From Anaerolineales bacterium (lineage in GTDB: Bacteria; Chloroflexota; Anaerolineae; Anaerolineales; UBA11579), in assembly GCA_021463845.1 (NCBI GenBank), contig JAJTXV010000006.1:1-49088 (forward strand): a stretch of 49,088 nt of DNA, read 5' to 3'. Shown piece after piece: positions 1 to 6,684 of the stretch (within the stretch, counting starts at the first letter, position 1; each line of letters opens with the position of its first letter). The notes under the pieces were generated by a model. It was given only the letters and a program-made list of their open reading frames with translations. It searched no databases and had not been told where the DNA came from. The position numbers and the translations under genes were made by a program.

Positions 1-30
1 GTCGTGTCGCCCCTTGTCTTGCTCGTTCAT
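1..30 (-). CDS. Start of a gene cut by the left window edge
   Basis: Only the first ten codons lie in the window, reading MNEQDKGRHD leftward off the edge. The start is well supported: a perfect AAGGAGG Shine-Dalgarno core sits at 37-43 on the minus strand, 6 nt before the ATG at 30-28. The product cannot be identified from ten residues. It is divergent from the small basic-protein gene at 178. Confidence 0.55.
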   Translation of the reverse strand, partial: MNEQDKGRHD

Positions 31-177
31 CACAACCTCCTTATGGGATAGTGGATGTACTGCGGCCAACGCCACAGTGTCAGCCCTGTTACCTCGCGCG
101 CTCAAAATGAGAGTGCTCTCATTCTCAGCCATGTAATACACACTAAGCCTGCTCGTTTGCCGCAGTACGAGGCGAAC

Positions 178-393
178 ATGGCCAAATATGGAGAAGCTGC
201 ACAGAAGAGCGTGGAGCGCGCCATGCGCAAACGCAAGCAGGGCACCTTGCGCTCAGGCTCAGGCAAGAAGGTGACCAGCCGCAAGCAAGCCATTGCGATC
301 GGCCTGTCTGAAGCCCGCGAAAAAGGCGCCAAGGTGCCTAAACCACCAAAGAAAAAGGCTGCCAGAAAGAAAGCAGCCAAGACAACCGACTAG
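178..393 (+). CDS. Small lysine-rich basic protein, DUF6496-like
   Basis: A 71-residue, strongly basic protein beginning MAKYGEAAQKSVERAM. The core (SGKKVTSRKQAIAIGLSEAR) is the pattern I associate with DUF6496 proteins, and the tail is a Lys/Ala/Pro-rich stretch like a histone-H1 tail. The start at 178 is chosen because GAGG lies about 7 nt upstream and family similarity begins there; a longer reading from 55 adds an unlike N-terminus. Nucleic-acid binding is plausible from charge alone and is an inference. The next gene starts 10 nt downstream behind a TAGGAGG site that overlaps this gene's stop codon, so the two are probably co-transcribed. Confidence 0.75.
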   Translation: MAKYGEAAQKSVERAMRKRKQGTLRSGSGKKVTSRKQAIAIGLSEAREKGAKVPKPPKKKAARKKAAKTTD

Positions 394-402
394 GAGGATG
401 TT

Positions 403-573
403 ATGTTGAGCTGGGCATTATGGTTTTTGATCATCGCAGTGATCGCGGCCTTGTTTGGCTTCCGCGGCGTGGCGGGCACCGCCACCGGGATCGCCAAGGC
501 ATTGTTTTTCATCTTCATCGTTCTGTTCATTCTTTCGTTGATCTTTGGGCAACCGATCGTCAACGGAGCATAG
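403..573 (+). CDS. DUF1328-type small membrane protein (UPF0391)
   Basis: A 56-residue protein starting [20 protein letters not shown], with a second hydrophobic segment at about residues 33-49. Two helices separated by a short Gly/Ala-rich loop ([15 protein letters not shown]) are the hallmark of the DUF1328/YtjA family of small inner-membrane proteins, whose function is not established. An AGGAGG ribosome site lies 6 nt before the ATG. It is the last gene before a strong bidirectional terminator and forms a short operon with the upstream basic protein. Confidence 0.8.
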   Translation: MLSWALWFLIIAVIAALFGFRGVAGTATGIAKALFFIFIVLFILSLIFGQPIVNGA

Positions 574-587
574 CCAGGCTGATAGAT

Positions 588-621
588 GAAAAAAGCGGCC
601 CCATACGGGGCCGCTTTTTGG
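588..621. terminator. Bidirectional intrinsic terminator
   Basis: A GC-rich stem AAAAGCGGCCCC / GGGGCCGCTTTT with a four-base ATAC loop, A-rich before and T-rich after. It can end both the DUF1328 operon (plus) and the bS21-like gene (minus), which converge here. Confidence 0.9.
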
Positions 622-625
622 TTTG

Positions 626-871
626 TTACGACTGGGTGGGGCCAGAAGCGCTGGGTCTGGGCTTGGGCTTCCAGCCAGAGAGCTTGCGCTGCGCTTTGCG
701 GATGGCTTTTTGCTTCTCCATACGGCGCTGCTCATTGGTGGAAATGAACCAGCGCTTGCGGCGCACCGTGCTCAGCACTTTGCTGCGCGCAACTTTTTTG
801 CGGAAGCGCTTCAGCAGAGAGCCTTGCGACTCACCGGGCCTAAGAACAACTTTGGGCAAACCTAACACCAC
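626..871 (-). CDS. rpsU: Small ribosomal subunit protein bS21-like
   Basis: An 81-residue, highly basic protein. The segment VVLRPGESQGSLLKRFRKKV followed by WFISTNEQRRMEKQKAIRKA matches the bS21 layout: a short strand, then two long basic helices that contact 16S rRNA near the anti-Shine-Dalgarno region. Start chosen at GTG 871 (a tandem GTG follows at 868), because upstream residues do not resemble the family; no clear Shine-Dalgarno site is visible. The C-terminus has a Pro/Ser-rich extension (WKPKPRPSASGPTQS). It could be a bS21 paralogue rather than the only copy. Confidence 0.72.
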   Translation of the reverse strand: MVLGLPKVVLRPGESQGSLLKRFRKKVARSKVLSTVRRKRWFISTNEQRRMEKQKAIRKAQRKLSGWKPKPRPSASGPTQS

Positions 872-971
872 CTTTCCATCGTGGACTGCCGCCTGCCTTA
901 CATAAATAAAGCGTCCACAAATGAACGCCATACCCAATACAGCCGGAAGCGCAGAGATTATAACACGGGCG

Positions 972-983
972 TATAATGCGCCA
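972..983 (+). promoter_or_regulatory. -10 box placed for a leaderless polX transcript
   Basis: TATAAT at 972-977 lies exactly 6 nt before the polX ATG at 984, so transcription would start at or next to the A of the ATG. There is no Shine-Dalgarno site. No good -35 hexamer is seen. The same spacing recurs at several other host genes in the window. Confidence 0.55.
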
Positions 984-2705
984 ATGACCAATAAAGAGCT
1001 GGCCGATACCTTCCTGCTGATCGCCAACCTGCTGGAGATCAAGGGGGAGGTGGTGTACAAGACCCTGGCCTATCGCAAAGCCTCCGAGAATTTGACCAAT
1101 TTAGGCCGGGATGTGACCACCCTGTGGGAAGAAGGCGGGCAAAAGGCCCTGCTGGAGATCCCCGGCGTCGGCAAAGCCATCGCCGAGAAGATCGACGAAC
1201 TGCTCAGCACCGGCGAGATGAGCTTCCTCGAGAAGCTCAAAAAAGAGGTGCCGCAAGAGCTGGCTACCCTGCTGCGCATCCCTGACCTGGGGCCAAAGAA
1301 GATCGCCATGTTCTATAAGGAGCTGGGCATCACCAGCATTGACCAGCTGAAAGCCGCTGCCCAGGAAGGCAAACTGCAGAACCTGCCGGGCATGGGCGCC
1401 AAGTCAGAGGCCAAGATCCTGACCGGCATTGAGGCGCTGGGCCGCCGCAGCGGCCGCCTGCCGCTGGGCAACGTGTGGCCCTTTGCGCAGGAGCTGCTGG
1501 AAAGCCTGCGCAAGGTCAAGGGCGTCAAGCGGGCCGAGGTGGCCGGCAGCCTGCGGCGCATGCGCGCCAGCATTGGCGATATTGACATCCTGGTCTCCTC
1601 CACTGACCCGGCCAAGGTCATCCAGGCCTTCACCGAAGCGCCCAATGTGGCCCGCGTCACTGGCAGCGGCACGGTCAAATCCGGCGTGGAATTCCACAAC
1701 GGGATGCGCGGCCAGATCTGGGTGCACGAGCCGGCCCGCTTCGGCACCGCCCTGCAATACGCCACCGGCTCCAAGGAGCACAACTTGCGCCTGCGCGAGA
1801 TGGCCCTGGACATTGGCCTCTCGCTCTCCGACCAATCCTTCGAAAAAGAAGACGGCAGCGAGATCCTGTGCGCTACCGAACAAGAGGTCTACAAGATCCT
1901 GGGGATGGATTGGGTGCCGCCTGAGATTCGAGAAGACCGCGGCGAGATCCAGCTGGCGCTGGAAAACAAGCTGCCCAAACTGATCGAGGTCAAGCACATC
2001 AAGGCCGAGCTGCACAGCCACACCACCTGGAGCGATGGCCAGATGAGCATCCAAGAGATGGCCGAGGCCGCCGTGGCGCACGGTTACAAGATCCTGGCGG
2101 TCACCGACCATTCAGCCGCAATCGGCATCCTGAACGGGTTAACGCCTGAGAAGGTGGATGAGCAGCGCAAGGAAATTGAGAAGGTGCGCAAAAAGATGGG
2201 CGATGCGCTCACCATCCTGCACGGCGTAGAAGTAGAAGTGCGCGCTGACGGCACACTGGACCTACCGGATGATGTATTGGCCTCGCTGGATATTGTGGTG
2301 GCCTCGATCCACCAGAGCATGCGCCAACCACGCGCCCAGATCACCGAGCGCATGCTGGCCGCCATCCACCACCCGCACGTCGACATCATCGGCCACCCCA
2401 CCAACCGCAAGCTGCCCGACCGCGAAGGCGCCGACCTGGACATGGACGCCATCCTCAAGGCCGCCGCCGAAACGAACACGGCGCTGGAGATCAACGCTAA
2501 CCCGGCCCGCCTGGACCTGGACGATGTGCAGGCCCGCCGCGCGGTGGAGATGGGCATCAAGCTCTCGATCAACACCGATTCGCACCATGCCGACCATATG
2601 GATTTCCTGTTCTTTGGCGTGGCCACCGCCCGCCGCGGCTGGGTAAGCCCGGCGGATGTCATCAACACCTGGACGATCAAACAACTGCAAAAATGGCTAG
2701 AATGA
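984..2705 (+). CDS. polX: Family X DNA polymerase with C-terminal PHP domain (PolX)
   Basis: 573 residues. The N-terminus carries helix-hairpin-helix elements (IPGVGKAIAEKIDELL; LPGMGAKSEAKIL). The nucleotidyltransferase palm follows, with AGSLRRMRASIGDIDILV supplying the GS and DxD catalytic signature, then GSGTVKSGVEF and GTALQYATGSKEHNLRLR. The C-terminal third is a PHP phosphoesterase domain with metal-binding motifs HSHTTWSDG, VTDHS, HPTNR and NTDSHH. Bacterial PolX enzymes act in base-excision and gap repair, and the PHP domain gives 3'-5' exonuclease activity. All key motifs look intact and the length is normal. The start at 984 is preferred over 921 because the family begins here and a -10 box sits 6 nt upstream. 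Confidence 0.95.
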   Translation: MTNKELADTFLLIANLLEIKGEVVYKTLAYRKASENLTNLGRDVTTLWEEGGQKALLEIPGVGKAIAEKIDELLSTGEMSFLEKLKKEVPQELATLLRIPDLGPKKIAMFYKELGITSIDQLKAAAQEGKLQNLPGMGAKSEAKILTGIEALGRRSGRLPLGNVWPFAQELLESLRKVKGVKRAEVAGSLRRMRASIGDIDILVSSTDPAKVIQAFTEAPNVARVTGSGTVKSGVEFHNGMRGQIWVHEPARFGTALQYATGSKEHNLRLREMALDIGLSLSDQSFEKEDGSEILCATEQEVYKILGMDWVPPEIREDRGEIQLALENKLPKLIEVKHIKAELHSHTTWSDGQMSIQEMAEAAVAHGYKILAVTDHSAAIGILNGLTPEKVDEQRKEIEKVRKKMGDALTILHGVEVEVRADGTLDLPDDVLASLDIVVASIHQSMRQPRAQITERMLAAIHHPHVDIIGHPTNRKLPDREGADLDMDAILKAAAETNTALEINANPARLDLDDVQARRAVEMGIKLSINTDSHHADHMDFLFFGVATARRGWVSPADVINTWTIKQLQKWLE

Positions 2706-2719
2706 ACTAACGGGGCATT

Positions 2720-4324
2720 ATGGATACCAGGCAAAGCGACGTTGCAGATAAGTTCGTCTCTTTGCTTGTCTCACACAGCGCGTACGTCATTCTGGTTTTC
2801 TACGGCTATCCGTATCTCGGCAACATTGCCGGTACGGCGGCCGCCATCCCGGTGCTGGTGATCGCCTGGTACTACGGCCTGGGCGGCGGCCTGGTGGCCG
2901 CCTTGTTGTCCATCTCCACCAACATGGTGCTGCTGCTGATGGCGGGGGCCAGCTCGCTCGAAGCGCCGCTTGAACTCATCTTCAATACTTTCATTATTCT
3001 GTTCTACGGCGCCAGCGCTGGATACATCAGCGAGACGCGCCGCGAGCTGCTCAAAGAGATTCGCCTGCGTGAGAACGCCGAGAAAGCACTGCACTACCTC
3101 AATGCCCAGTTGGAAGGCCGGGTCAAGACCCGCACGCGCCAGCTATCCAGCCTGAACACGCAGCTGAGCGCGGAGCTGCAAGCCCGCAAGCGCGCCCAGG
3201 CCGGGCTGCAGTACCGCGGCTCGATCCTGGAGACGATCGCCGGGATCGCCGAGGACACGCTCAAGGCCGACAACTACGTCGAGCCGATCCCGGACATGCT
3301 GCGCAGCCTGGGCCAGGCCACCCGGGTGGAGCGGGTGCGCCTGTTCCAGAACATCCCCAGCCGCAGCCCGCGTGACCGCATCCTCTCGCTGCGCAAGGAA
3401 TGGGTGGCGCACCCGCGCTTCAAGGACCGCCTCGGCCCGCGCAAGATCACGTATCGTGAGGCCGGCCTGCTGCGCTGGCAGCGCAAGCTGGCCGCCGGCG
3501 AGATCGTCACCGATACGCTGGATGGGGTGGACCCGGACGTGCGCGACATGATGAACCAGGAGGAGATCCGCTCGATCCTGATCATGCCGATCTTCTCCGG
3601 GCCGCAGTGGTGGGGCAGCATCAGCCTGGCTTCGATCACCAGCAAGCGCAAATGGGGCCGGGCCGAGACCAGCGCACTGCGCGCCGTGGCCGACATCCTG
3701 GGCGCGCACATCCAACGCGAATCAGAGTACGAGCGCACCCTGCTGGGCTGGGCCAAGGCGCTGGAGCTGCGCGACCAGGAGACCGAGGGCCACACCCAGC
3801 GCGTGACCCGCCTGGCGGTGGAGCTGGCCACGCGCCTGGGCTACAACGACGCCGAGCTGACCGACATCCGCCGGGGCGCCCTGCTGCACGACATTGGCAA
3901 GCTGGGCGTGCCGGATGCCATTCTCAACAAGCCGGGCAAGTTGAGCGAAAGCGAATGGCGCATCATGCGCAAACACCCGGAGTACGCCCGCGACATGCTG
4001 CGGCCGATCATCTTCCTGCATTCGGCCCTGCCGATCCCCTACGCGCACCATGAGCGCTGGGATGGCAACGGCTACCCGCGCAAGCTGAAAGGGGCGCGCA
4101 TCCCCGCCCCGGCGCGCCTCTTCGCAGTGGTGGATGTGTGGGATGCGCTGACCTCTGACCGGCCGTACCGCAAAGCCTGGTCACCCTCGCGGGCAGCCGA
4201 ATTCATGCTGAAACAGATGGGAACGCACTTCGATCCTGAGATCCTGCCCATCTTCCTGGCCCAGATGGTGGATCTGGGCGTGCTGCCGGCCCGGGCGCTT
4301 AAGGCTCGGCGAGCGGCGGCTTAA
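2720..4324 (+). CDS. Membrane sensor with GAF-like and HD-GYP domains
   Basis: 534 residues. Three to four N-terminal transmembrane segments occupy roughly residues 15-105, followed by a coiled coil (about 110-160), a GAF-like sensor region (about 170-335) and an HD-GYP domain. The HD signature LLHDIGKLG (about 388) and HHERWDGNGYP (about 443) are complete, so hydrolysis of cyclic di-GMP is expected. The region from VERVRLFQNIP to WWGSISLASI closely parallels the GAF region of the diguanylate cyclase at 39705-41804, suggesting a shared sensor module. It starts 14 nt after polX and may be read through from it. The ligand is unknown. Confidence 0.88.
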   Translation: MDTRQSDVADKFVSLLVSHSAYVILVFYGYPYLGNIAGTAAAIPVLVIAWYYGLGGGLVAALLSISTNMVLLLMAGASSLEAPLELIFNTFIILFYGASAGYISETRRELLKEIRLRENAEKALHYLNAQLEGRVKTRTRQLSSLNTQLSAELQARKRAQAGLQYRGSILETIAGIAEDTLKADNYVEPIPDMLRSLGQATRVERVRLFQNIPSRSPRDRILSLRKEWVAHPRFKDRLGPRKITYREAGLLRWQRKLAAGEIVTDTLDGVDPDVRDMMNQEEIRSILIMPIFSGPQWWGSISLASITSKRKWGRAETSALRAVADILGAHIQRESEYERTLLGWAKALELRDQETEGHTQRVTRLAVELATRLGYNDAELTDIRRGALLHDIGKLGVPDAILNKPGKLSESEWRIMRKHPEYARDMLRPIIFLHSALPIPYAHHERWDGNGYPRKLKGARIPAPARLFAVVDVWDALTSDRPYRKAWSPSRAAEFMLKQMGTHFDPEILPIFLAQMVDLGVLPARALKARRAAA

Positions 4325-4737
4325 GCCAGCAGCCAGCGATCCAGGCCGCGCAGGAACGGGTTCACCTCGGCGGGCGGCAGCCACAGCGGCGGCCGGCTGC
4401 TGAGGAGCAGCAGGCCGATCCCTACATCCTCGAATACCACTGAGTTTGAATATTTCTTGAGCGCGGCGCGGTAGGAGGCCGATTGCTCCAGGGCAGGCTG
4501 CATATCCAGCACCAGGGCCAGCTCCAGGCCCGGCTGCTGCTGGCGGGCCGTTAGCAGCGCCTGCATGCCATCTTCAAAGGCGCGCAAGTGCGCCATGCCA
4601 TCGGCCTGCGCGGGCAGCACGGCCAGCCCGATGGGCTGGCCGTGGCGCGGCAGGATGGTGAGGCCGGCCACAGCCTGCGGCGGGCCAAGGTCTGCGAAGT
4701 GGCGCTGGGCGGCGGCCAGCATAGCAGCCGCGTCCAT
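4321..4737 (-). CDS. Hypothetical protein coupled to the AAC(6')-like gene
   Basis: 138 residues, no recognised family, no signal peptide or membrane helix. Its ATG at 4737 overlaps the TGA of the upstream acetyltransferase (TGATG), implying translational coupling; a GTG three bases earlier is an alternative start. The stop overlaps the end of the convergent HD-GYP gene by a few bases. The sequence alternates hydrophobic stretches with a conserved-looking WLPPAEVNPFLRGLDRWLL end. Confidence 0.6.
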   Translation of the reverse strand: MDAAAMLAAAQRHFADLGPPQAVAGLTILPRHGQPIGLAVLPAQADGMAHLRAFEDGMQALLTARQQQPGLELALVLDMQPALEQSASYRAALKKYSNSVVFEDVGIGLLLLSSRPPLWLPPAEVNPFLRGLDRWLLA

Positions 4738-5294
4738 CACGAGATGCGCTTGCCCATCAGAATGTCCGGCTTGCCGGGGCCGTTGGCATCCGGCACCACG
4801 CCGATCAGGGCATAGCCCAGCTTCTGGTAGAAGACGAACGGGTGCGGCTTGTGGGCCTGGATGGCGGCCAGCTTCTGCAGCGGGTCAGGGAACAGATCCT
4901 GCCCCGCCAGCGAGGTCATGTCATTCTCATCGTCTGAACCGAGCATAACCAGGCCGCCGCCGCGGGCGCGCACCTGGGCCTCGAAATCATGCACCAGGGC
5001 GCGGCCGATGCCCTGCCCGTGCAGGGGCGGGTCTACCGCCAACGGATGCAGCTCCCACACATGGCCATCGTATTCGGGGATGCCGCCGATCCAGCCCAAC
5101 ACGCGGCCGTCCGCATCCAACGCTACGCGGCAAATGCGCTGCGGGTCGTTGAAGTCTTCAAGCTCCTCCAGCGCCTCGGCCAGGGTTGGCCAGGCGCCGG
5201 GCCAGTGCTGGCCGAAGGCATCCACCAGAATTTGAGCCATGCGCTGGCGGCTTTCAGCCGGCAGGCTGGCCGCGTCGACTATCGAGATCTGCAT
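4737..5294 (-). CDS. GNAT acetyltransferase resembling AAC(6')-I
   Basis: 185 residues. The GNAT acetyl-CoA loop is visible as GQGIGRALV, preceded by WELHPLAVDP. The pattern WELHPL, then LGSDDEN, then TSLAGQDLF, then HPFVFYQKLGYALIGVVPDA and GKPDILMGKRI follows, in order, chromosomal aminoglycoside 6'-N-acetyltransferases such as AAC(6')-Ii. Established knowledge: that family acetylates aminoglycosides, but many chromosomal relatives have other substrates. Start at 5294: an AATAAT box lies 6 nt upstream and no Shine-Dalgarno is present, so the mRNA may be leaderless. Resistance activity is an inference. Confidence 0.75.
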   Translation of the reverse strand: MQISIVDAASLPAESRQRMAQILVDAFGQHWPGAWPTLAEALEELEDFNDPQRICRVALDADGRVLGWIGGIPEYDGHVWELHPLAVDPPLHGQGIGRALVHDFEAQVRARGGGLVMLGSDDENDMTSLAGQDLFPDPLQKLAAIQAHKPHPFVFYQKLGYALIGVVPDANGPGKPDILMGKRIS

Positions 5295-5321
5295 GCTGTG
5301 ATTATTGCACAAACAAGCGCG

Positions 5322-5350
5322 GTGCAGAGCAGGCAATGCCTGCTCTGCAC
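5322..5350. terminator. Perfect hairpin after the holin-like gene
   Basis: A 14-bp perfect inverted repeat (GTGCAGAGCAGGCA and its complement) with a single central base. It lies just beyond the stop of the minus-strand gene at 5359 and is the likely end of the 5.4-5.9 kb phage-type block. No long T-run follows, so efficiency is uncertain. Confidence 0.55.
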
Positions 5351-5358
5351 CATAGGCG

Positions 5359-5613
5359 CTACTGCGTGAGCAGCTTGTAGGCCAGGGTGGCGGCAGCCAA
5401 CACCTGGCCGAAGGCGGCCAGCAGGCCCTCAGGCTCGAGCAAGCTCGAGCCGGCCAGCTGGCGGCTGAGCAGCGCGGCGGCCAGGCCAAGCATGGCCGCC
5501 ACAGCCGCGGTGAGCCACATGGCAGCGCGACCTTGCAGCCCCAGGCGCGCCTTGAGCCAGTTGACCAGCGGCACGCCTAGCGCGCCGGTGAGCCAATACA
5601 ATGCCTGTTCCAT
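5359..5613 (-). CDS. Small holin-like membrane protein of the phage-type set
   Basis: 84 residues with two hydrophobic segments (about 3-18 and 31-50) and a third weaker one near the C-terminus (FGQVLAAATLAYKLLTQ). Size and topology resemble phage holins, but no specific holin family is recognised. The start is set by AAGGGGG at 5624-5618, 4 nt before the ATG, the same unusual ribosome site found before the capsid, portal and terminase genes. It ends a minus-strand run of phage-type genes and is followed by a hairpin. Lysis function is an inference from size, topology and company. Confidence 0.55.
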   Translation of the reverse strand: MEQALYWLTGALGVPLVNWLKARLGLQGRAAMWLTAAVAAMLGLAAALLSRQLAGSSLLEPEGLLAAFGQVLAAATLAYKLLTQ

Positions 5614-5657
5614 TCATCCCCCTTCAATCCAAAGTAGCTAAGACTGGCGTACAAGGC

Positions 5658-5864
5658 CTATTTGTCGCGCATCACCTCCTCCAGCCGGGCGAGGATGCGC
5701 TGGCTCAGTTCGCCAAGCTGCTCCTCGTACAAGCTCAGGATGCGGTCAAGCAGGCTGCGGGCGATCAGATCGCCGCGGTAAAACGCCACAACCATGAAAG
5801 TAAGCAAGCCCACCACGCCCAAGGCGTTGATGGCTTCGAACAACATTTGCATATCTGCGTTCAT
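5658..5864 (-). CDS. Small membrane protein with amphipathic tail, holin-like
   Basis: 68 residues: one transmembrane helix (about 12-28, INALGVVGLLTFMVVAF) followed by a charged amphipathic helix rich in Leu, Arg and Glu to the end (SRILARLEEVMRDK region). TTTGGGGG lies 4 nt before the ATG, matching the phage-type ribosome site. It precedes the 84-residue membrane protein by 44 nt on the same strand. Such a pair of tiny membrane proteins is common in phage lysis cassettes, but no endolysin is present nearby. Confidence 0.5.
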   Translation of the reverse strand: MNADMQMLFEAINALGVVGLLTFMVVAFYRGDLIARSLLDRILSLYEEQLGELSQRILARLEEVMRDK

Positions 5865-5912
5865 CGTTCCCCCAAAGATGTACTAAAATCCAATCAAGGA
5901 GACTGGAGAAAA

Positions 5913-6185
5913 ATGGCTACTGCAAAAAAGAAGACCACTGCAAAGAAGAGCACCAAGTCCGCCGCCAAGGCCAAGGCGCCTGCCAAGAGCAAGGCCGCGG
6001 CCAAGGGCAAACCCGCCAGCAAGCAGACCGGCGCGGGCGCCAACACCTTCCCCGTTTCGCTGGCGACCGGCCTGGCTCTGGGCGTGGCGATCGGCGTGGC
6101 GGTTGACAACGTGGGCATGGGCATCGCCATCGGCGTGGCCCTGGGCGCGGCGTTCGGCGCGGCCAGCTCTGCAAGCAAGAAGTAG
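5913..6185 (+). CDS. Lysine/alanine-tailed glycine-zipper membrane protein
   Basis: 90 residues. The first ~40 are a Lys/Ala/Ser/Thr repeat resembling a histone-H1 tail; the rest is a Gly/Ala-rich hydrophobic hairpin with GxxxG spacing (LATGLALGVAIGVAVD and MGIAIGVALGAAFGAA). The start is supported by AAGGAG and GGAG upstream and by a TAAAAT -10 box at 5884-5889. It is divergent from the holin-like gene and probably co-transcribed with the next gene, 3 nt away. The combination of a DNA-binding-like tail and a membrane hairpin also occurs in the two Pr6Pr-like proteins at 35-37 kb. No function is known. Confidence 0.6.
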   Translation: MATAKKKTTAKKSTKSAAKAKAPAKSKAAAKGKPASKQTGAGANTFPVSLATGLALGVAIGVAVDNVGMGIAIGVALGAAFGAASSASKK

Positions 6186-6188
6186 GCG

Positions 6189-6347
6189 ATGACCCCAACC
6201 CCTCGTCGCGTCAACCCGGTTTGGTTTGGGCTAGGCGTTGGCTTGACCCTGGGCCTGCTGCGAGACAACATTGTGCTGGGCGTCATGGCCGGGCTGATCG
6301 CCTGGGCCATCACCACCGCCTACCTGCGCTACAAGCAATTGTCATAG
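6189..6347 (+). CDS. Small two-helix membrane protein
   Basis: 52 residues, MTPTPRRVNPVWFGLGVGLT onward, with two hydrophobic segments (about 11-23 and 28-44) around a short RDN turn. The first helix has the same Gly-rich 'GLGVGLTLGLL..DN' pattern as the preceding protein, so the two look like related partners. It starts 3 nt after the previous stop, indicating one transcript. It converges on the phage-type genes that begin at 6352. Function unknown. Confidence 0.55.
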   Translation: MTPTPRRVNPVWFGLGVGLTLGLLRDNIVLGVMAGLIAWAITTAYLRYKQLS

Positions 6348-6351
6348 CGTC

Positions 6352-6684
6352 CTAGCTTTCGGCGCTGGCGGAGACGACCTGCACCAGCAGCTTACGCCGC
6401 TCCTGGTTGCCATCCACCTGCGCACCCACCAGCACCACATAGCGCGCGCCCCCATCAGCTTGGAGGGCGCGCAGCTTTTTAAGGGTCAGCACGCTGCCGG
6501 TGATCACATGCGCGTCGCCGGCATCCATGGCTTCGGCGGTGATATCGACCCCGTTGCGGTATACGCTGGCGTGGGCAGCGCTGACGCTGGTGGCGCCCTG
6601 CCAATCCACACTGTAGGCGATCTGCTCCCCGGCCACCATGCTGACCGGGCTGTCGATCAACCATACGGCACTGTCTGTCATCAT
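6352..6684 (-). CDS. Small phage-type structural protein, probable beta sandwich
   Basis: 110 residues, predicted mostly beta: alternating polar/hydrophobic strands such as VWLIDSPVSMVAGEQIAYSV and YVVLVGAQVDGNQERRKLLV. No family is recognised. Its ATG overlaps the TGA of the upstream frameshifted gene (ATGA), with GGGAGG just before it, so it is translationally coupled to that gene. It is the last of a four-block minus-strand run (adaptor, large tail-type protein, 141-aa protein, adhesin-like protein). A virion accessory or assembly role is inferred from position only. Confidence 0.6.
   Translation of the reverse strand: MMTDSAVWLIDSPVSMVAGEQIAYSVDWQGATSVSAAHASVYRNGVDITAEAMDAGDAHVITGSVLTLKKLRALQADGGARYVVLVGAQVDGNQERRKLLVQVVSASAES

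Noticed and set aside
55-177. N-terminal extension of the DUF6496-like protein
   Set aside because: Family-like sequence and a ribosome site begin at 178; the extension has neither.
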